Source: a virus. From it: 53,241 bases of DNA. Of this stretch, positions 21,557 through 28,892 are shown piece by piece. Each line of letters begins with the position of its first letter. Position 1 is the first letter of the stretch. The stretch spans positions 1-53,241 of IMG/VR virus record IMGVR_UViG_3300007619_000003; one strand, given 5' to 3'. Made by a program: the position numbers and the translations under genes. The notes beneath the pieces were generated by a model. It made no database searches, was not told the origin of the DNA, and worked only from the letters and a program-made list of their open reading frames with translations.

Positions 21557-22152
21557 TGCCGAAGCGACCCGCCCCGCCGCCGCGTCCGCCGCCGCCCTAC
21601 CGGGCAGGCGACGCCGTCCCGCCGGCGGAGCCGCCGAGCTTCGAGCCGCCGGAGTTCGACCCGGAAGCCGTCGACGCGAAGCGGCGGGTCGAGCTCGCAG
21701 CGGAGATCGGTAAGACGACGTCGGCCGAGCTTCTGGTGATGATGGGCGACGTTCTCTCCCGCTCGGTCTTCCATCCCGGCGGGTTCGGGCTCGCCCCGCT
21801 CGACTCGCAACGTCTCAGCGACCTGGAGTGGATTCGCCGCATCGTCCTCGCCGACGAGAAGAGCCGAAGCCAGAGACGTCGACTCTTCACCGTCGAGAGC
21901 GACGGGACTCCGGAGGGGACGCGGCTTCTCCTCGACGGTGAAGAACTCGAGGCGCCCATCACTCACATCGCCTGGACGATTCCCGGACCGGACGAGCCCG
22001 CGGAGCTCGAACTCCGGATGACCGCTTGTCCGTCGTGGGACCCGACGACGCGAGAGCTGACGCACCCGATCCGCTCGACGCTCGCCGCGCTCCCGTCGAA
22101 CGTGACCGTGGTCGTCGACGACCCGAACCGCCCGGAGCGGGAGACGGAGTGA
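21556..22152 (+). CDS. Hypothetical protein, 198 aa
   Basis: ATG 21556 overlaps the previous stop by one base; an ATG 30 nt earlier is possible. The first 45 residues are Pro-rich (Pro-Pro-Pro-Arg-Pro-Pro-Pro-Pro-Tyr), followed by a helical and then a beta-type domain. No motif recognised. Confidence 0.55.
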   Translation: MPKRPAPPPRPPPPYRAGDAVPPAEPPSFEPPEFDPEAVDAKRRVELAAEIGKTTSAELLVMMGDVLSRSVFHPGGFGLAPLDSQRLSDLEWIRRIVLADEKSRSQRRRLFTVESDGTPEGTRLLLDGEELEAPITHIAWTIPGPDEPAELELRMTACPSWDPTTRELTHPIRSTLAALPSNVTVVVDDPNRPERETE

Positions 22153-22376
22153 TCGGCCAGTTCCACCTCGGCGAGTTCCGGCGGGCCATCTTCGCCCCGC
22201 CGGCATTCGTCGCTGACGTCGACCGTTGGGTCCGGTCCCGGCCCGGGTTCGCGGGCTGGTCCGTCGAGTGCGAGCCGGCGCTCCGTGACGACCAGTGCTT
22301 GGTCTTCGACGCCGCCGGGCGGATGACGTTCGTCCGCGTCGTCCGGTTCCGTCTCGTCCAGGGTGGCAAGTCATGA
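22149..22376 (+). CDS. Hypothetical protein, 75 aa
   Basis: GTG 22149 in a GTGA overlap. Mixed helix and strand with several aromatic residues (Val-Asp-Arg-Trp-Val-Arg-Ser, Gly-Trp-Ser-Val-Glu-Cys). No family recognised. Confidence 0.5.
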   Translation: MIGQFHLGEFRRAIFAPPAFVADVDRWVRSRPGFAGWSVECEPALRDDQCLVFDAAGRMTFVRVVRFRLVQGGKS

Positions 22377-22600
22377 GCGACGTCCTACTGTTCGTCGGCG
22401 CGTTCGCGCTCGGGGCCCTGACCTATCGGAGCTACGTTCAGCGGCAATCGTCAGCGCTTCCGGCCCTAGCGACGGAGCTGGAGCGGTACGCGTCGGCGCG
22501 CGGGAAATCGCGCCCGTGCGAGTTCTGCGGCGAGCGCCGGGGCAATACGCTCGACCGCGGTTGGTATCGTTGCAACGCTTGCGGGGAGCCCTCGCAGTGA
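22373..22600 (+). CDS. Membrane-anchored zinc-ribbon protein
   Basis: A 75-aa protein from ATG 22373 (ATGA overlap). Residues 3-18 form a membrane span (Val-Leu-Leu-Phe-Val-Gly-Ala-Phe-Ala-Leu-Gly-Ala). The C-terminal half has Cys-Glu-Phe-Cys and Cys-Asn-Ala-Cys separated by 17 residues, a clear zinc ribbon. An inner-membrane protein with a cytoplasmic ribbon is expected; partner unknown. Confidence 0.6.
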   Translation: MSDVLLFVGAFALGALTYRSYVQRQSSALPALATELERYASARGKSRPCEFCGERRGNTLDRGWYRCNACGEPSQ

Positions 22601-22749
22601 AGCTGGCGATTGAAGGGCAGTGGCTCGCCCCGAGGCGCTGCCCGAAGTGCCGACGGCTCATGTACGCTCACACTTGCGCGACCGATGACCGCTGCCAGCC
22701 TTGCCGTAACGCCGACCCGGAAGCGCGCCCGGAGCGGGGGCGGTCGTGA
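22597..22749 (+). CDS. Small zinc-ribbon protein, 50 aa
   Basis: GTG 22597 in a GTGA overlap. Cys-Pro-Lys-Cys (15-18), His-Thr-Cys and Cys-Gln-Pro-Cys form a compact zinc site in a basic protein. Its stop overlaps the GTG of the HerA-like ATPase. Confidence 0.55.
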   Translation: MKLAIEGQWLAPRRCPKCRRLMYAHTCATDDRCQPCRNADPEARPERGRS

Positions 22750-24449
22750 AGCTCCGTCTCGCGGACGGGCTCTCGATGGACGCGAGCGAAGCGGCGACGC
22801 AGACGTTCGCGGCGCTCGCGGGGAAGGGCCAGGGCAAGAGCTACCTCGCGGGGAAGTTCGTCGAGCAGCTCGTCGGGGCGAGCTGCCCGACCGTCGTCGT
22901 CGAGCCCGTCGGGAACTGGTGGCCGCTCCGGCTCGGGAAGGACGGCAAGTCGCCGGGGCTCCCGATCGTCGTGATCGGCGGAGAGCACGGAGACGTCCCG
23001 GTCGAGCCGACGCAGGGCGCGGAAGTCGGGCGGTTCCTCGTCGAGACGAACGGCTCGGCCGTGATCGACGTCTCCGGCTTCTCGAAGACGAAGCGGCAGT
23101 CGTTCGTCGCCGACTTCGCCGAAGCGTTCTACATCGCGAGCCGGAAGGCGGCGACGCCCCGGATGCTCGTCCTCGAAGAGGCGCAGGTCTTCGCGCCCCA
23201 GCACGCGGCGCGCGGCCAGGAGCGGATGCTCGGCGCGATGACGGACATCGTCCGGCTCGGTCGCAACCACGGGATCGGGTCGATGCTCGTCAGCCAGCGG
23301 CCGCAGAGCGTCTCGAAAGAAGTCCTGAACATGGTCGAGTGCCTGTTCGTCGGCGGGATGCGCGGCCCGCACGAGCGGAAGGCGATCGCGGGCTGGGTGA
23401 CGGAGCAAGCCGACGGCGAGGGAGAAGTCGCGGCGCAGCTCCGGCGGCTCCCGGAACTCCAGCCCGGGGACTTCTTCTGCTGGTCCCCGTCCTGGCTCTC
23501 CGTCGCGAAGCCGATCCGCGTTCTGCCGAAAGACACCTTCGACGGGACGTCGACGCCGAAGCTCGGCGGCTCACGTGCGCGGGCGCCGAAGCTCGCCCCG
23601 GTCGACGTCAGCGCGCTGACCGCCGCGCTCACCCCGCCCGCGAAGGAGCCGCCGAAGCCGGGGAGCGGGCCGTCGAACCACGCGCATGTCGAGCGGGAAC
23701 TCCGGGGCGAGCTCGCCGAAGCGAAGCGGCGTCTAGCGGCTTCGCTCGCGGAGGGCGCCGAGCTCCGGGAAGGGCTCCGTCAGATACACGCGGCGCTCGA
23801 CCGACTTCTTGCGACGATGGAAAGCACGACGCTCGGGAAGAGTTTCCCGGGCGAGCCTGTGCCGGCGAATGGGCGCGGAGACGCGGAGCAGGGGGGATGG
23901 GCTCCCCGCCCGCCCGCGCTCGCTCTCGCCGCCGGCGACGACGCCGCTACGGTAGGCGGGCGCCCGACGAAGAACGGGGCTAGCGCGTCGGGAGACTACG
24001 CGCTCGCCCTTCTCCGCTCGCTCGTCGCCTACGGGCCGTCGACGCGGCTCCGGCTCTCGCTCGTCTCCGGGAAGAGCCGGACGAGCTCGACGTTCGCCGC
24101 CGCGCTCCGGGAGCTGAAGGCGGTCGGGCTCGTCGAAGAGTCCAGCGGGGAGCTACGCGCAACCGCGGACGGGAAGCAGAGCGCCGGGAAGGTCGCCGTC
24201 CCGAAGGGTTATGAGCTCTTCGACCACTGGTGCGCGCGGCTCGCCGCGTACGACCGCAGGAACTTCCAGGTGCTCGCCGGTCGCGCCCGGGGGTACACTC
24301 GGGCAGAGCTATCGGACATGACCGGCCACTCCCGGACGAGCTCGTCGTTCGCGGCGAGTCTCCGGCGGCTCCGTGGGCTCGGCCTGGTCAGCGAGTCCGG
24401 CGGCGCGTTACGTATCAGCGACCAAGCGAAGGAGACGATGGAGCTATGA
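22746..24449 (+). CDS. HerA/FtsK-type ATPase with duplicated winged helices
   Basis: A 567-aa protein. The N-terminal domain matches HerA/DUF87 DNA-translocating ATPases: Walker A Gly-Lys-Gly-Gln-Gly-Lys-Ser (26-32), Walker B Leu-Val-Leu-Glu-Glu-Ala-Gln (141-147) and Val-Ser-Gln-Arg-Pro-Gln (182-187). A charged Ala/Glu helical linker follows. Two similar winged-helix units are at about 420-480 and 505-565, both with Arg-Thr-Ser-Ser-(Ser/Thr)-Phe-Ala-Ala and a Gly-Leu-Val-(Glu/Ser)-Glu-Ser strand. In archaea HerA works with NurA, Mre11 and Rad50; this phage also encodes Mre11/Rad50 homologues. DNA-end processing or translocation is the likely role. Confidence 0.75.
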   Translation: MKLRLADGLSMDASEAATQTFAALAGKGQGKSYLAGKFVEQLVGASCPTVVVEPVGNWWPLRLGKDGKSPGLPIVVIGGEHGDVPVEPTQGAEVGRFLVETNGSAVIDVSGFSKTKRQSFVADFAEAFYIASRKAATPRMLVLEEAQVFAPQHAARGQERMLGAMTDIVRLGRNHGIGSMLVSQRPQSVSKEVLNMVECLFVGGMRGPHERKAIAGWVTEQADGEGEVAAQLRRLPELQPGDFFCWSPSWLSVAKPIRVLPKDTFDGTSTPKLGGSRARAPKLAPVDVSALTAALTPPAKEPPKPGSGPSNHAHVERELRGELAEAKRRLAASLAEGAELREGLRQIHAALDRLLATMESTTLGKSFPGEPVPANGRGDAEQGGWAPRPPALALAAGDDAATVGGRPTKNGASASGDYALALLRSLVAYGPSTRLRLSLVSGKSRTSSTFAAALRELKAVGLVEESSGELRATADGKQSAGKVAVPKGYELFDHWCARLAAYDRRNFQVLAGRARGYTRAELSDMTGHSRTSSSFAASLRRLRGLGLVSESGGALRISDQAKETMEL

Positions 24450-25075
24450 GCTTATGCGGAGACTTCAACCCGACGATCGGACCCGAAGGGGCGCGGTGCC
24501 AGCGGGACGCGGGTCACGACGGACCGCACGTCTGCGGCAAGCGGCAGTGGCTTCCACGATGCGAGAGCGTCGAGCCGGGGGGGACGTGGAAGTGTACGCT
24601 CGAGAAAGGTCACGCCGGGCTGCATTACAACGGACCGTCGAACCGTAAATGGCTCGGGAACGGTCCGCTCAGCCAGCTGTGGTGCCGCTGGCAGGGCGGC
24701 GTTCTTTACATCGGGCGCGACGACGTCTCGCTCCAGCTGTTCCAGGCGGACCGCCGACACCTCCTCGACCGGCTACTCGAGAGCGGAGCGGGTAATTTGG
24801 AGAAGCCCGTGACCGTCGGCGTGACGCTCGAACAGGTTCCGATGGGTACGATGGTCGCTCAGCGCGAACCCGTCCAGGGGCTCTCCGAGGCAAGGGCGCT
24901 GATTGAGCGGGCGACGGCGCACCTCGCCGAGGGCTCGACGCCGGACAGCTACAACCTGACCGAGCGACTCGCCATCGACTTGAACGAAGCGGCTCTCAAC
25001 GCGCAGCTCGCGCAGGCGGCGCTTCGCGCGAAGACGCGGGTCCTCGAGGACCGGCTCGGGGACGTCGAGGGCTAG
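24446..25075 (+). CDS. Cys/His-repeat protein, 209 aa
   Basis: ATG 24446 in ATGA overlap. The N-terminal 60 residues hold two copies of Cys-x(n)-Cys-x4-Gly-His-x-Gly-x-His (Arg-Asp-Ala-Gly-His-Asp-Gly-Pro-His, Glu-Lys-Gly-His-Ala-Gly-Leu-His), a metal-binding repeat seen in several phage and actinobacterial proteins. The rest is helical. Function unknown. Confidence 0.55.
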   Translation: MSLCGDFNPTIGPEGARCQRDAGHDGPHVCGKRQWLPRCESVEPGGTWKCTLEKGHAGLHYNGPSNRKWLGNGPLSQLWCRWQGGVLYIGRDDVSLQLFQADRRHLLDRLLESGAGNLEKPVTVGVTLEQVPMGTMVAQREPVQGLSEARALIERATAHLAEGSTPDSYNLTERLAIDLNEAALNAQLAQAALRAKTRVLEDRLGDVEG

Positions 25076-25076
25076 C

Positions 25077-25478
25077 GTGGAGCCGCCGACGCCAAGCGTT
25101 ACGGGCGGGGAGACGTGGGCGAGCGTCTTCGGTTACTGCGGGAAGTGCGGTCGTCGGCTTGTCGCGGCCCGGACGGCGGACGGTCCATGGTTCTACGGTT
25201 GCCGCGCCTGCCATCCGAGCGAGCCGACGAGCGAACTCGTCGAGCGAGCGAAGAGCGTCCAGCGCCGGCTCTGGGCGACCATGGAAGCCGAACAGGAGAG
25301 GTGGCTACGCGGCGCCGCGTTCCGCGCCATCGCCCGCGCCTGGTACGTCAACGGCGGTCCCTACTGGCTCCGCCGCCCGCGCCGCTGGGCTCGCGCCTAC
25401 CGCTGGGCGCTCCGCCTACTCGGCGTCGACGTCGCGCTCGCCGTCGCCCTGGCGGTCGCCCGCTGGTGGCTCGGATGA
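25077..25478 (+). CDS. Zinc-ribbon protein with C-terminal membrane span
   Basis: A 133-aa protein from GTG 25077. Cys-Gly-Lys-Cys-Gly (21-25) and Cys-Arg-Ala-Cys-His (42-46) form a ribbon. A basic Arg/Trp-rich helix is followed by a hydrophobic Val/Ala/Leu segment at 116-132. It may tether DNA or protein to the membrane. Together with the protein at 22373 it makes two membrane-linked zinc ribbons in this block. Confidence 0.55.
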   Translation: MEPPTPSVTGGETWASVFGYCGKCGRRLVAARTADGPWFYGCRACHPSEPTSELVERAKSVQRRLWATMEAEQERWLRGAAFRAIARAWYVNGGPYWLRRPRRWARAYRWALRLLGVDVALAVALAVARWWLG

Positions 25479-26275
25479 AGCTCTTCGCCGGGCAGGTGGA
25501 AGTAATCGGCGGCGCCCGTGGGGGCCGGCGCTACCACGTCTCGAGACCCGGCGACCAGCGGCACCCAGCCTGCTCGTGGGATCGGACGCTCACGAACGAA
25601 TGCGAGCCGGCGCAAGTCCCCCTCGTTCTTCGCTGCCAGCGGCCAGGGTGTAAGCAGCTGTGGCCGCCGGAGTCGCCGAGAAGCGACGGGAAGAAGCCGC
25701 CCGAAGCGAAGCCCGCGATCGAAGTTCGCGTCGCGGAGAACCCGGAGCGCTTCGACCCGCAGGCGGGAACGCGCATTCTCGGGATCGACCCGGGCTTCCG
25801 CTTCGTCGGTATCGGGGTCATCGTCATCACGCCGACGGCCGTCCGATGCGTCCACAGCGAGCGGTTCGTCACGAAGCCGAGCGACGGGAAGCCCGGGCGG
25901 CGGCTCGACATGATCGCGGTCCGCATTCACGACGTCATCTCCCGCGAGCTCCCCGACTGCGTCGGCATCGAGAACGTCTCCAACGTCGGGCACGGCAAAG
26001 GGGAGACGAACGCGGCGAGCTCCGAGATGCTCAAAGTCCCGGGCATCGTCCGCGGGCTCGCGGTGGTCTACGGCGGCGTCCCCGTCTTCGACATAGCGAC
26101 GTCAACCGCCCGCGTGGCGACGTTCGGGAAGGGGAACAGCCGCGGCAAGACGAAGAGCGACGTGGTCACGGCGGTCCAGCGCATCTGCGGATTCCGCCGG
26201 AAGCCAAACCAAGAAGTAGCGGAAGCGATCGCGGTAGCCTTCGGCGCGTTCCGCCAGTACCATTCGATGCGATGA
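25475..26275 (+). CDS. RuvC-like Holliday junction resolvase
   Basis: A 266-aa protein from ATG 25475 (ATGA overlap). An N-terminal region of about 100 residues contains four Cys (possible zinc site), then a RuvC/RNase H fold: Ile-Leu-Gly-Ile-Asp-Pro-Gly (catalytic Asp about 107), Val-Gly-Ile-Glu-Asn-Val (second acidic residue) and Asn-Gln-Glu-Val-Ala-Glu-Ala-Ile-Ala, where two Glu replace the usual Asp pair. It probably resolves branched DNA before packaging. The order resection, annealing, HerA, resolvase gives a nearly complete recombination set. Confidence 0.8.
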   Translation: MKLFAGQVEVIGGARGGRRYHVSRPGDQRHPACSWDRTLTNECEPAQVPLVLRCQRPGCKQLWPPESPRSDGKKPPEAKPAIEVRVAENPERFDPQAGTRILGIDPGFRFVGIGVIVITPTAVRCVHSERFVTKPSDGKPGRRLDMIAVRIHDVISRELPDCVGIENVSNVGHGKGETNAASSEMLKVPGIVRGLAVVYGGVPVFDIATSTARVATFGKGNSRGKTKSDVVTAVQRICGFRRKPNQEVAEAIAVAFGAFRQYHSMR

Positions 26276-26535
26276 GCGACGCCGACGACACCAGGCGGGA
26301 GTGGCACGAGGAACTGTCCCTGGCCGCTCTCGGTCGCTATCACCCGAGCATCGCGGAAGTTCTCCGCTGGTTCCGGTACGACCATCTGCCGCCGGGGCTC
26401 CAGCAGGTCTCGCGAGACTTTGCCGGCCTCGCCGTCCTGACGGCTTCGCGCTCTCAGAACGCGGAGACGACGGTCGCCCTCCGGAAGCTTCTCGAGTCGA
26501 AGGACGCCGCGGTCAGGGCGTCGGTCCCGGAATGA
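26272..26535 (+). CDS. Candidate Acb2/Tad1-type hairpin protein (anti-CBASS)
   Basis: An 87-aa all-helical protein, ATG in ATGA overlap. Key pattern: His-Pro-Ser-Ile, Trp-Phe-Arg-Tyr-Asp-His-Leu-Pro, Leu-Gln-Gln-Val-Ser, Leu-Ala, then Glu-Thr-Thr-Val-Ala-Leu-Arg-Lys-Leu-Leu-Glu-Ser-Lys-Asp-Ala-Ala-Val-Arg-Ala. The order aromatic-x-Tyr near a Pro, a helix, a loop and a second helix with Ala-Leu-x-Lys-Leu resembles the Acb2/Tad1 hairpin, whose oligomers sequester cyclic nucleotides of CBASS or Thoeris. Small proteins of this pattern are common in phages. Assignment is by motif memory only. Confidence 0.45.
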   Translation: MSDADDTRREWHEELSLAALGRYHPSIAEVLRWFRYDHLPPGLQQVSRDFAGLAVLTASRSQNAETTVALRKLLESKDAAVRASVPE

Positions 26536-26744
26536 TCGCGGCGAGCCCGAAGCCACCCGGGGACGACCCGGATCTCCCGGCGCGGGTCACGCGTATCCGG
26601 ACGACGGACGGGGGCACGGCGATAGAGCCGCTCGCCGCCATCCCGGGGCAGCCCCGGACGGAGACGATAGCCGAACCCCCGGGGAACCGGCGGCAGCGGA
26701 GAGCGGCTGAGAGCAGGGCGCGGAAGCGCTCCCGCGGGCGCTGA
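26532..26744 (+). CDS. Basic hypothetical protein, 70 aa
   Basis: ATG 26532 in ATGA overlap. Pro-rich first half and a very basic end (Arg-Arg-Gln-Arg-Arg, Arg-Lys-Arg-Ser-Arg-Gly-Arg). May bind nucleic acid. No family recognised. Confidence 0.5.
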   Translation: MIAASPKPPGDDPDLPARVTRIRTTDGGTAIEPLAAIPGQPRTETIAEPPGNRRQRRAAESRARKRSRGR

Positions 26745-26755
26745 GTCGGGACGAC

Positions 26756-26784
26756 TTGCCGGCCGAGCCGGCCGGGTGTACGCT
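26756..26784 (+). promoter_or_regulatory. Promoter for the regulator/modification operon
   Basis: TTGCCG, 17 nt, TACGCT, then 10 nt to ATG 26795, with no Shine-Dalgarno. It would drive the XRE, ParB, methyltransferase and CmoA-like genes. Confidence 0.45.
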
Positions 26785-26794
26785 CGTGGAATCA

Positions 26795-27112
26795 ATGCCG
26801 GGCGAGCCAGCAGGCGGGAGAACGCGGTCGGCGGAGGACGTCGAGGCCGACCGAGCGGAGCAGGCGGAGCTCGCCGCGCTCTGCGGCCAGCGTCTGAAGG
26901 CGGCCCGGAAGCACCGCGGTTGGACGCAGTACGACCTCGCGGAGAAGAGCGGCATCTTTCAGGGCCACATCTCCCACTTCGAGTGCGGCATCCGCGTCCC
27001 GCTCGTTCGGAACTTATTAAAGCTCGCCGATGCGCTGGGCCGCTCGACGGACTTTCTTCTCGGTCGCACGACCATCGAGCTCCCCGACCCACCGGCGAAG
27101 AAGTCGACCTGA
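26795..27112 (+). CDS. XRE-family transcription regulator
   Basis: A 105-aa protein; ATG 26795 chosen because the predicted transcript begins there (a GTG 9 nt earlier and TTG 26756 are alternatives). The helix-turn-helix at about 28-85 is clear: Gln-Arg-Leu-Lys-Ala-Ala-Arg-Lys, Trp-Thr-Gln-Tyr-Asp-Leu-Ala-Glu-Lys-Ser-Gly, Ile-Ser-His-Phe-Glu-Cys-Gly, Leu-Leu-Lys-Leu-Ala-Asp-Ala-Leu, Asp-Phe-Leu-Leu-Gly. It heads the modification operon and could time its expression. Its TGA overlaps the next ATG. Confidence 0.8.
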   Translation: MPGEPAGGRTRSAEDVEADRAEQAELAALCGQRLKAARKHRGWTQYDLAEKSGIFQGHISHFECGIRVPLVRNLLKLADALGRSTDFLLGRTTIELPDPPAKKST

Positions 27113-27759
27113 TGGCAGCGAAGAAGAAGCGCGCGGCAAAGAAGACCCGGGCCCGGCCGCAGGCCAAGGTGACGGGGAAGGTCGTCATGGCCCGGCTCGA
27201 CCGCGTCCGCCCGAACGACTGGAACCCGAACCGGATGACCGAGTTCCAGATGGAGTCGACCCGCGAGGGTATGCGGACCGGCGGCTGGCTCGCCGCGTAC
27301 GCGCTCCTGGTCTGGGGGAAGGACGAGAAGGGGAAGCGCCGCGACGTCATCATCGACGGCGAGCATCGCTGGCGGATCGCGAACGAGCTCGCGATGCCCG
27401 AAGGGCCGATGGTCTTTCTCGACGGGCTGACCGAGAGAGAAGCGAAGAAGCTGACCATCGCGCTCGACAACAAGCGGGGCGACTTCGACCGCGTCGCGCT
27501 CCGGGACCTGATCGGCGACATCGGCGTCGTCGACGGTCTCGGCTTCGAGCTCGGCTTCGACGAGGCGAGCTTCACGGCCCTGATGGACCCGGGGAACCCG
27601 CTCCCCCCGGGCGACTTCTCGTCCGTCGACATCAACGCGAAGACCACTTACTGCTGCCCGAAGTGCGGCTATGAGTGGAACGGCGCCCCTGCGGCGAAGA
27701 CCGCGAAGAAGACCGCGAAGAAGAAGACGAGCAGGCGAGCGGCATCGGCGGGAGCGTGA
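27112..27759 (+). CDS. ParB-domain protein with zinc ribbon
   Basis: A 215-aa protein (TGATG start overlap). Basic Lys-rich N-terminus (1-20), then a ParB/sulfiredoxin-type domain: Asp-Arg-Val-Arg-Pro-Asn-Asp-Trp-Asn-Pro-Asn (30-40), Ile-Ile-Asp-Gly-Glu-His-Arg (80-86) and Thr-Ile-Ala-Leu-Asp-Asn (115-120). A short Cys-Cys-Pro-Lys-Cys motif (181-185) and a second Lys-rich tail follow. In phages such domains are often next to DNA methyltransferases and may bind nucleotide, cut or recognise DNA. Its stop overlaps the methyltransferase GTG, so the two are co-translated. Confidence 0.75.
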   Translation: MAAKKKRAAKKTRARPQAKVTGKVVMARLDRVRPNDWNPNRMTEFQMESTREGMRTGGWLAAYALLVWGKDEKGKRRDVIIDGEHRWRIANELAMPEGPMVFLDGLTEREAKKLTIALDNKRGDFDRVALRDLIGDIGVVDGLGFELGFDEASFTALMDPGNPLPPGDFSSVDINAKTTYCCPKCGYEWNGAPAAKTAKKTAKKKTSRRAASAGA

Positions 27760-28892
27760 AGCCGCCGTTCCGGCTCCCGTCGATGGCCGAAGTCGCGGCG
27801 GCGCGCGGTACCGCCGGGCTGACCGTCGCCTCGACGTTCGCCGGCTGCGGCGGCTCCTGTCTCGGCTTCGAGATGGCCGGCTTCCGAACGGTCTGGGCGA
27901 ACGAGTTCGTCCCCGCGGCGCGCGAAGTCTACGCGGCGAACCACCCGGGCGTTCCGCTCGATGACCGCGACATCCGGAAGGTCCAGCCCGCCGACGTCCT
28001 GGGCGCCGTCGGGCTCGAGCGCGGCGAGCTCGACGTCCTGAACGGCTCCCCGCCCTGCGCGTCGTTCTCCATGAGCGGAAAGCGAGACGCCCACTGGGGG
28101 GAGGTCAAGAAGTATTCGGATAGGAAGCAGCGGACCGACGACCTGTTTTTCGAGTTCGTCCGTCTGCTCGACGGAATCCAGCCCCGGGCGTTCGTCGCGG
28201 AGAACGTAGCGGCGATCACGCAGGGGGTGGCGGTCGGATACTTCAAGGAGATCGTCCGCGCGCTCGAGGGCGCCGGCTACCGCGTCGCCTGCCGGATACT
28301 CGACGCTCAGTGGCTTGGGGTTCCTCAGACCCGGCGGCGAGCGATCATCCTCGGCGTCCGAAAGGATCTCGACCGAGAGCCCGACTTCCCGAAGCCACTC
28401 GGCTATCGGTACTCACTCCGCGACGTTCTCCCCGACCTGAAGCGCCGCGCCGCGATGGTCGGTCCCGGGCTCGTCCGCGACGGCTCCATCGTCGGGACGG
28501 CCATCGAGAAAGAGTGGCGGAAGCTTACCCCGTACCGGGGTAAGCTCCGAGAGTGGGCGCGGCTCCACCCGGGGCAGAAGTCGAGCAAGTACCTGAACCT
28601 GATCCGCGCGAGCCCGGACGAGCCCTCGCCGTGCATCACCGCCGCCGGCGGCGGGCGGGGCGTCGCGTCGGTCACGCACCCGTACGAGCCGCGGAAGTTT
28701 TCGATCGACGAGCTCCGCCGGGTCTGCGGCTTCCCCGCCGATTTCGTTCTGACGGGTACGTATCAGCAGCAGTGGGAGCGACTCGGCCGCGCAGTCCCGC
28801 CGCCGATGATGCGCGCCGTCGCGGCCGCGCTCCGGGACGGGCTCTTCACCGAGCTCGACCGGACGCGGCGGAAGTTCCGGGAGGCGAGCTGA
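27756..28892 (+). CDS. C5 cytosine DNA methyltransferase, motif X Asn replaced by Arg
   Basis: A 378-aa Dcm-type enzyme from GTG 27756. All catalytic motifs are intact: I Phe-Ala-Gly-Cys-Gly-Gly (28-33), IV Gly-Ser-Pro-Pro-Cys (catalytic Cys101), VI Glu-Asn-Val (149-151), VIII Gln-Thr-Arg-Arg-Arg (191-195), target-recognition region about 240-310. Motif X, normally Gly-Asn-(Ala/Ser)-Val-Pro-Pro, reads Leu-Gly-Arg345-Ala-Val-Pro-Pro. In engineered M.MpeI, Lys or Arg at the motif X Asn permits use of carboxy-SAM. With a CmoA-like gene overlapping by one base, I infer that this enzyme transfers a carboxymethyl group to cytosine C5. Ordinary methylation is the alternative. Confidence 0.9.
   Translation: MKPPFRLPSMAEVAAARGTAGLTVASTFAGCGGSCLGFEMAGFRTVWANEFVPAAREVYAANHPGVPLDDRDIRKVQPADVLGAVGLERGELDVLNGSPPCASFSMSGKRDAHWGEVKKYSDRKQRTDDLFFEFVRLLDGIQPRAFVAENVAAITQGVAVGYFKEIVRALEGAGYRVACRILDAQWLGVPQTRRRAIILGVRKDLDREPDFPKPLGYRYSLRDVLPDLKRRAAMVGPGLVRDGSIVGTAIEKEWRKLTPYRGKLREWARLHPGQKSSKYLNLIRASPDEPSPCITAAGGGRGVASVTHPYEPRKFSIDELRRVCGFPADFVLTGTYQQQWERLGRAVPPPMMRAVAAALRDGLFTELDRTRRKFREAS

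Noticed and set aside
22610-23983. 457-aa plus-strand ORF in another frame of the HerA-like gene
   Set aside because: Extremely Arg/Ala/Gly-rich and conflicts with clear HerA motifs in the correct frame.
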